Assembly (NCBI GenBank): GCA_963725615.1
Contig: CAVRZO010000011.1
Span: forward strand, 1-64,000
Direction of reading: 5' to 3'
Source: JAIQFF01 sp963725615
GTDB taxonomy: Bacteria; Acidobacteriota; Terriglobia; Terriglobales; Acidobacteriaceae
Length of the DNA: 64,000 nucleotides
Part shown: piece after piece, positions 62,845-64,000 of the stretch
Position numbering within the stretch: the stretch's first letter is position 1
Layout: each line of letters begins with the position of its first letter
Position numbers and translations under genes: made by a program
The notes under the pieces: generated by a model
What the model saw: the letters and a program-made list of their open reading frames with translations, nothing else
Database searches by the model: none
Told to the model about the DNA's origin: nothing

Positions 62845-63240
62845 CTAAACTTTAAACTGCTCATCGATCTCAACCTGGTATCCCGCCACCAGCCGGTTGG
62901 TCTCGTTCGCCATTCCCACCACCGCCATGAGCTCTTGGAACATGGCGTCGGTCATGCCTTTGTTTCTGGCCCCGGCCGTATGCGACGCAATGCAATATCC
63001 GCACTGATTGCTGACGCTGACCGCCAGGTAAATCATTTCTTTCGTTACCGGATCAAGTGCTCCCGGCGCCATGATCTGCTTGATGTCTTCCCAGGTTCGC
63101 TTCAGCGTCACTGGATCGTGCGCCATCGCCTTCCAGAAATTATTGATCCAGTCGGTCTTGCGGATAGCCATGATGTCGTCATAGACCGCCCGCACTTCCG
63201 GACTTGCATCTTTGTATTCGATCAGTCCAAGGGTTGCCAT
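62845..63240 (-). CDS. Carboxymuconolactone decarboxylase / AhpD-like protein
   Basis: A 131-residue all-helical protein with the CGYC redox pair followed by IASH, as in AhpD-type reductases (VSNQCGYCIASHTAGARNKG). MATLGLIEYKDASPEVRAVY at the start fits the family. ATG 63240 was chosen over 63255. It probably has peroxidase-linked or redox activity, substrate unknown. Confidence 0.85.
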   Translation of the reverse strand: MATLGLIEYKDASPEVRAVYDDIMAIRKTDWINNFWKAMAHDPVTLKRTWEDIKQIMAPGALDPVTKEMIYLAVSVSNQCGYCIASHTAGARNKGMTDAMFQELMAVVGMANETNRLVAGYQVEIDEQFKV

Positions 63241-63255
63241 AATTCTCCAAGACAA

Positions 63256-63374
63256 GGCAAAAGATTACCGCAAAGCTCGCAAAGAGGACCGCAAAGGACG
63301 CAAAGAAATGCCCAGGATCTCACAGGTTTTCTTTGCGACCTTTGCGGTGTCCTTTGCGTCCTTTGCGGTTAAGA
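63256..63374. repeat. CGCAAAGGACGCAAAG inverted word repeat
   Basis: The left arm (ACCGCAAAGCTCGCAAAG..., 63267-63306) and right arm (CTTTGCGTCCTTTGCGGTTA, ending 63370) are inverse arrays of the same word. The right arm carries the stop and last codons of the HemQ-like gene. Confidence 0.7.
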
Positions 63375-64000
63375 GCTTTTGAGTTCGGCCGCAGGCAACT
63401 CCCCACTCAGCAGCCGACTCAAGTCTGCCGCCGGAACTCGCAGCCCCAAATAAAACTGCCCAAACAGCGCATACACCGCACTCACTTCATCAAATCGCAT
63501 CTCGTAGATCAACTTTTTAAACACCAGTGGATCATCCGCGAACAGGTCTACTCCCCACTCCCAATCGTCGAACCCAATGGACCCGGTAATGATCTGCCGC
63601 ACTTCCCCGGCATACCGCCGTCCGATGAGCCCATGCTCGTTCATCTGACGCGCGCGTTCCTCAATGGGCAGGGCATACCAGTTCTTGGCCTCGCCCCGCC
63701 GCCGGTCCATGGGATAAAACGAAACGTAGCGATGCTTCGGCATGTCCGGAAACAGACGCGGACGCATGGCATCAGCCTGCCGTGCCAGCACCTCTGCGAT
63801 CTCCCGCTTCCATTCTTCAGTGTGCGCTTCGATGCCACGATCTTTCAAATCCCGGTAGGCCTTGATCGTAGATTCGTACAAGCCAAGCTCGATGATCGAC
63901 AAGTAAGAGGTGGTCGGCTCCAGAAAGTCGTTCAAGCGGAGCTGCGCCAGCTGCAATTCCGCCAGGTTCAGGTCATCAAATGATCGCCTGAAATGAATCA
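63369..64000 (-). CDS. HemQ/chlorite-dismutase-like protein, 5' end beyond window
   Basis: The frame is open to the right edge (210 visible codons), so the N-terminus is missing. The visible part has SFDDLNLAELQLAQLRL, LEPTTSYLSIIELGLYE, HRYVSFYPMDRRRGEAKNWY and IGFDDWEWGVDLFADDP, which match the coproheme decarboxylase (HemQ) family of the last step of Gram-positive-type haem synthesis. The YPMDRRR segment is the haem-propionate contact region. The last residues (Leu-Lys-Ser-Ser) overlap a word repeat. Confidence 0.85.
   Translation of the reverse strand, partial: IHFRRSFDDLNLAELQLAQLRLNDFLEPTTSYLSIIELGLYESTIKAYRDLKDRGIEAHTEEWKREIAEVLARQADAMRPRLFPDMPKHRYVSFYPMDRRRGEAKNWYALPIEERARQMNEHGLIGRRYAGEVRQIITGSIGFDDWEWGVDLFADDPLVFKKLIYEMRFDEVSAVYALFGQFYLGLRVPAADLSRLLSGELPAAELKSS

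Overview
The window looks like a chromosomal segment of an Acidobacteriota member, probably of the Terriglobia (subdivision 1) lineage. This is inferred from the combination of gene families: a DUF2277 protein, a Porin_5-like porin, a HEAT/PilZ protein, a GlgE/TreYZ cluster, and NADH dehydrogenase genes running into ATP synthase Fo genes. The moderately high GC and the dense hairpin-forming intergenic repeats fit as well. There are no tRNA or rRNA genes, phage genes, transposases or CRISPR arrays.

Layout. (1) 1-23 kb is a sugar-storage and osmotic-stress region. It holds the 3' end of a HAD-like gene, a GH63-type glucosidase, an RCK-type K+ channel, a GH57/DUF3536 amylase-like enzyme on the minus strand, then treY, treZ, glgE, treS, a GT-A glycosyltransferase, an MscS-type membrane protein and maltokinase. 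Facing these are glucokinase and glucose-6-phosphate dehydrogenase. TreS plus maltokinase make maltose-1-phosphate, which GlgE polymerises to alpha-1,4-glucan; TreY/TreZ cut glucan back to trehalose. (2) 22.4-27.1 kb holds a PP2C phosphatase, an Rrf2 regulator, a previously unlisted 40-codon reading frame ending in four Cys codons, a porin and galE. (3) 27.2-37.4 kb runs leftward: a PLP decarboxylase, DUF2277, lysS, and a compact his operon (hisI-G-D-C-B-H-F-A). The his operon is preceded by a textbook but apparently leaderless His leader peptide and attenuator. (4) 37.4-38.8 kb has a VOC protein and a secreted protein with two similar halves. (5) 39.2-51.7 kb carries nuoA, a PH-like gene, nuoC-D-H-J-K-L-M-N, then atpZ, atpI, atpB and atpE. 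nuoB, nuoI, nuoEFG and the F1 genes are absent here. (6) 51.7-64 kb has a HEAT/PilZ protein, a CHAD-HD protein, a PD-(D/E)XK-like protein, recR-ybaB-dnaX, a STAS protein, a YeiH-type transporter, an alkyltransferase-like protein, DinB and AhpD-like proteins, and a HemQ-like gene running off the right edge.

Most unusual signals. Two ribosome-sensing leader candidates occur in one window: His, well supported, and Cys, new, beside an Rrf2 regulator. Several families of intergenic palindromic repeats are present. One is a double hairpin whose stems differ between copies with base pairing kept. Others are word-like arrays that sit where ribosome binding sites should be for nuoK, nuoL, nuoM and atpB, or that supply the last codons of genes. 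Three genes (GH63, GT, lysS) are each broken by single-base indels in short homopolymers; because lysS is normally essential, sequence or assembly error is the likeliest cause, but this needs reads.
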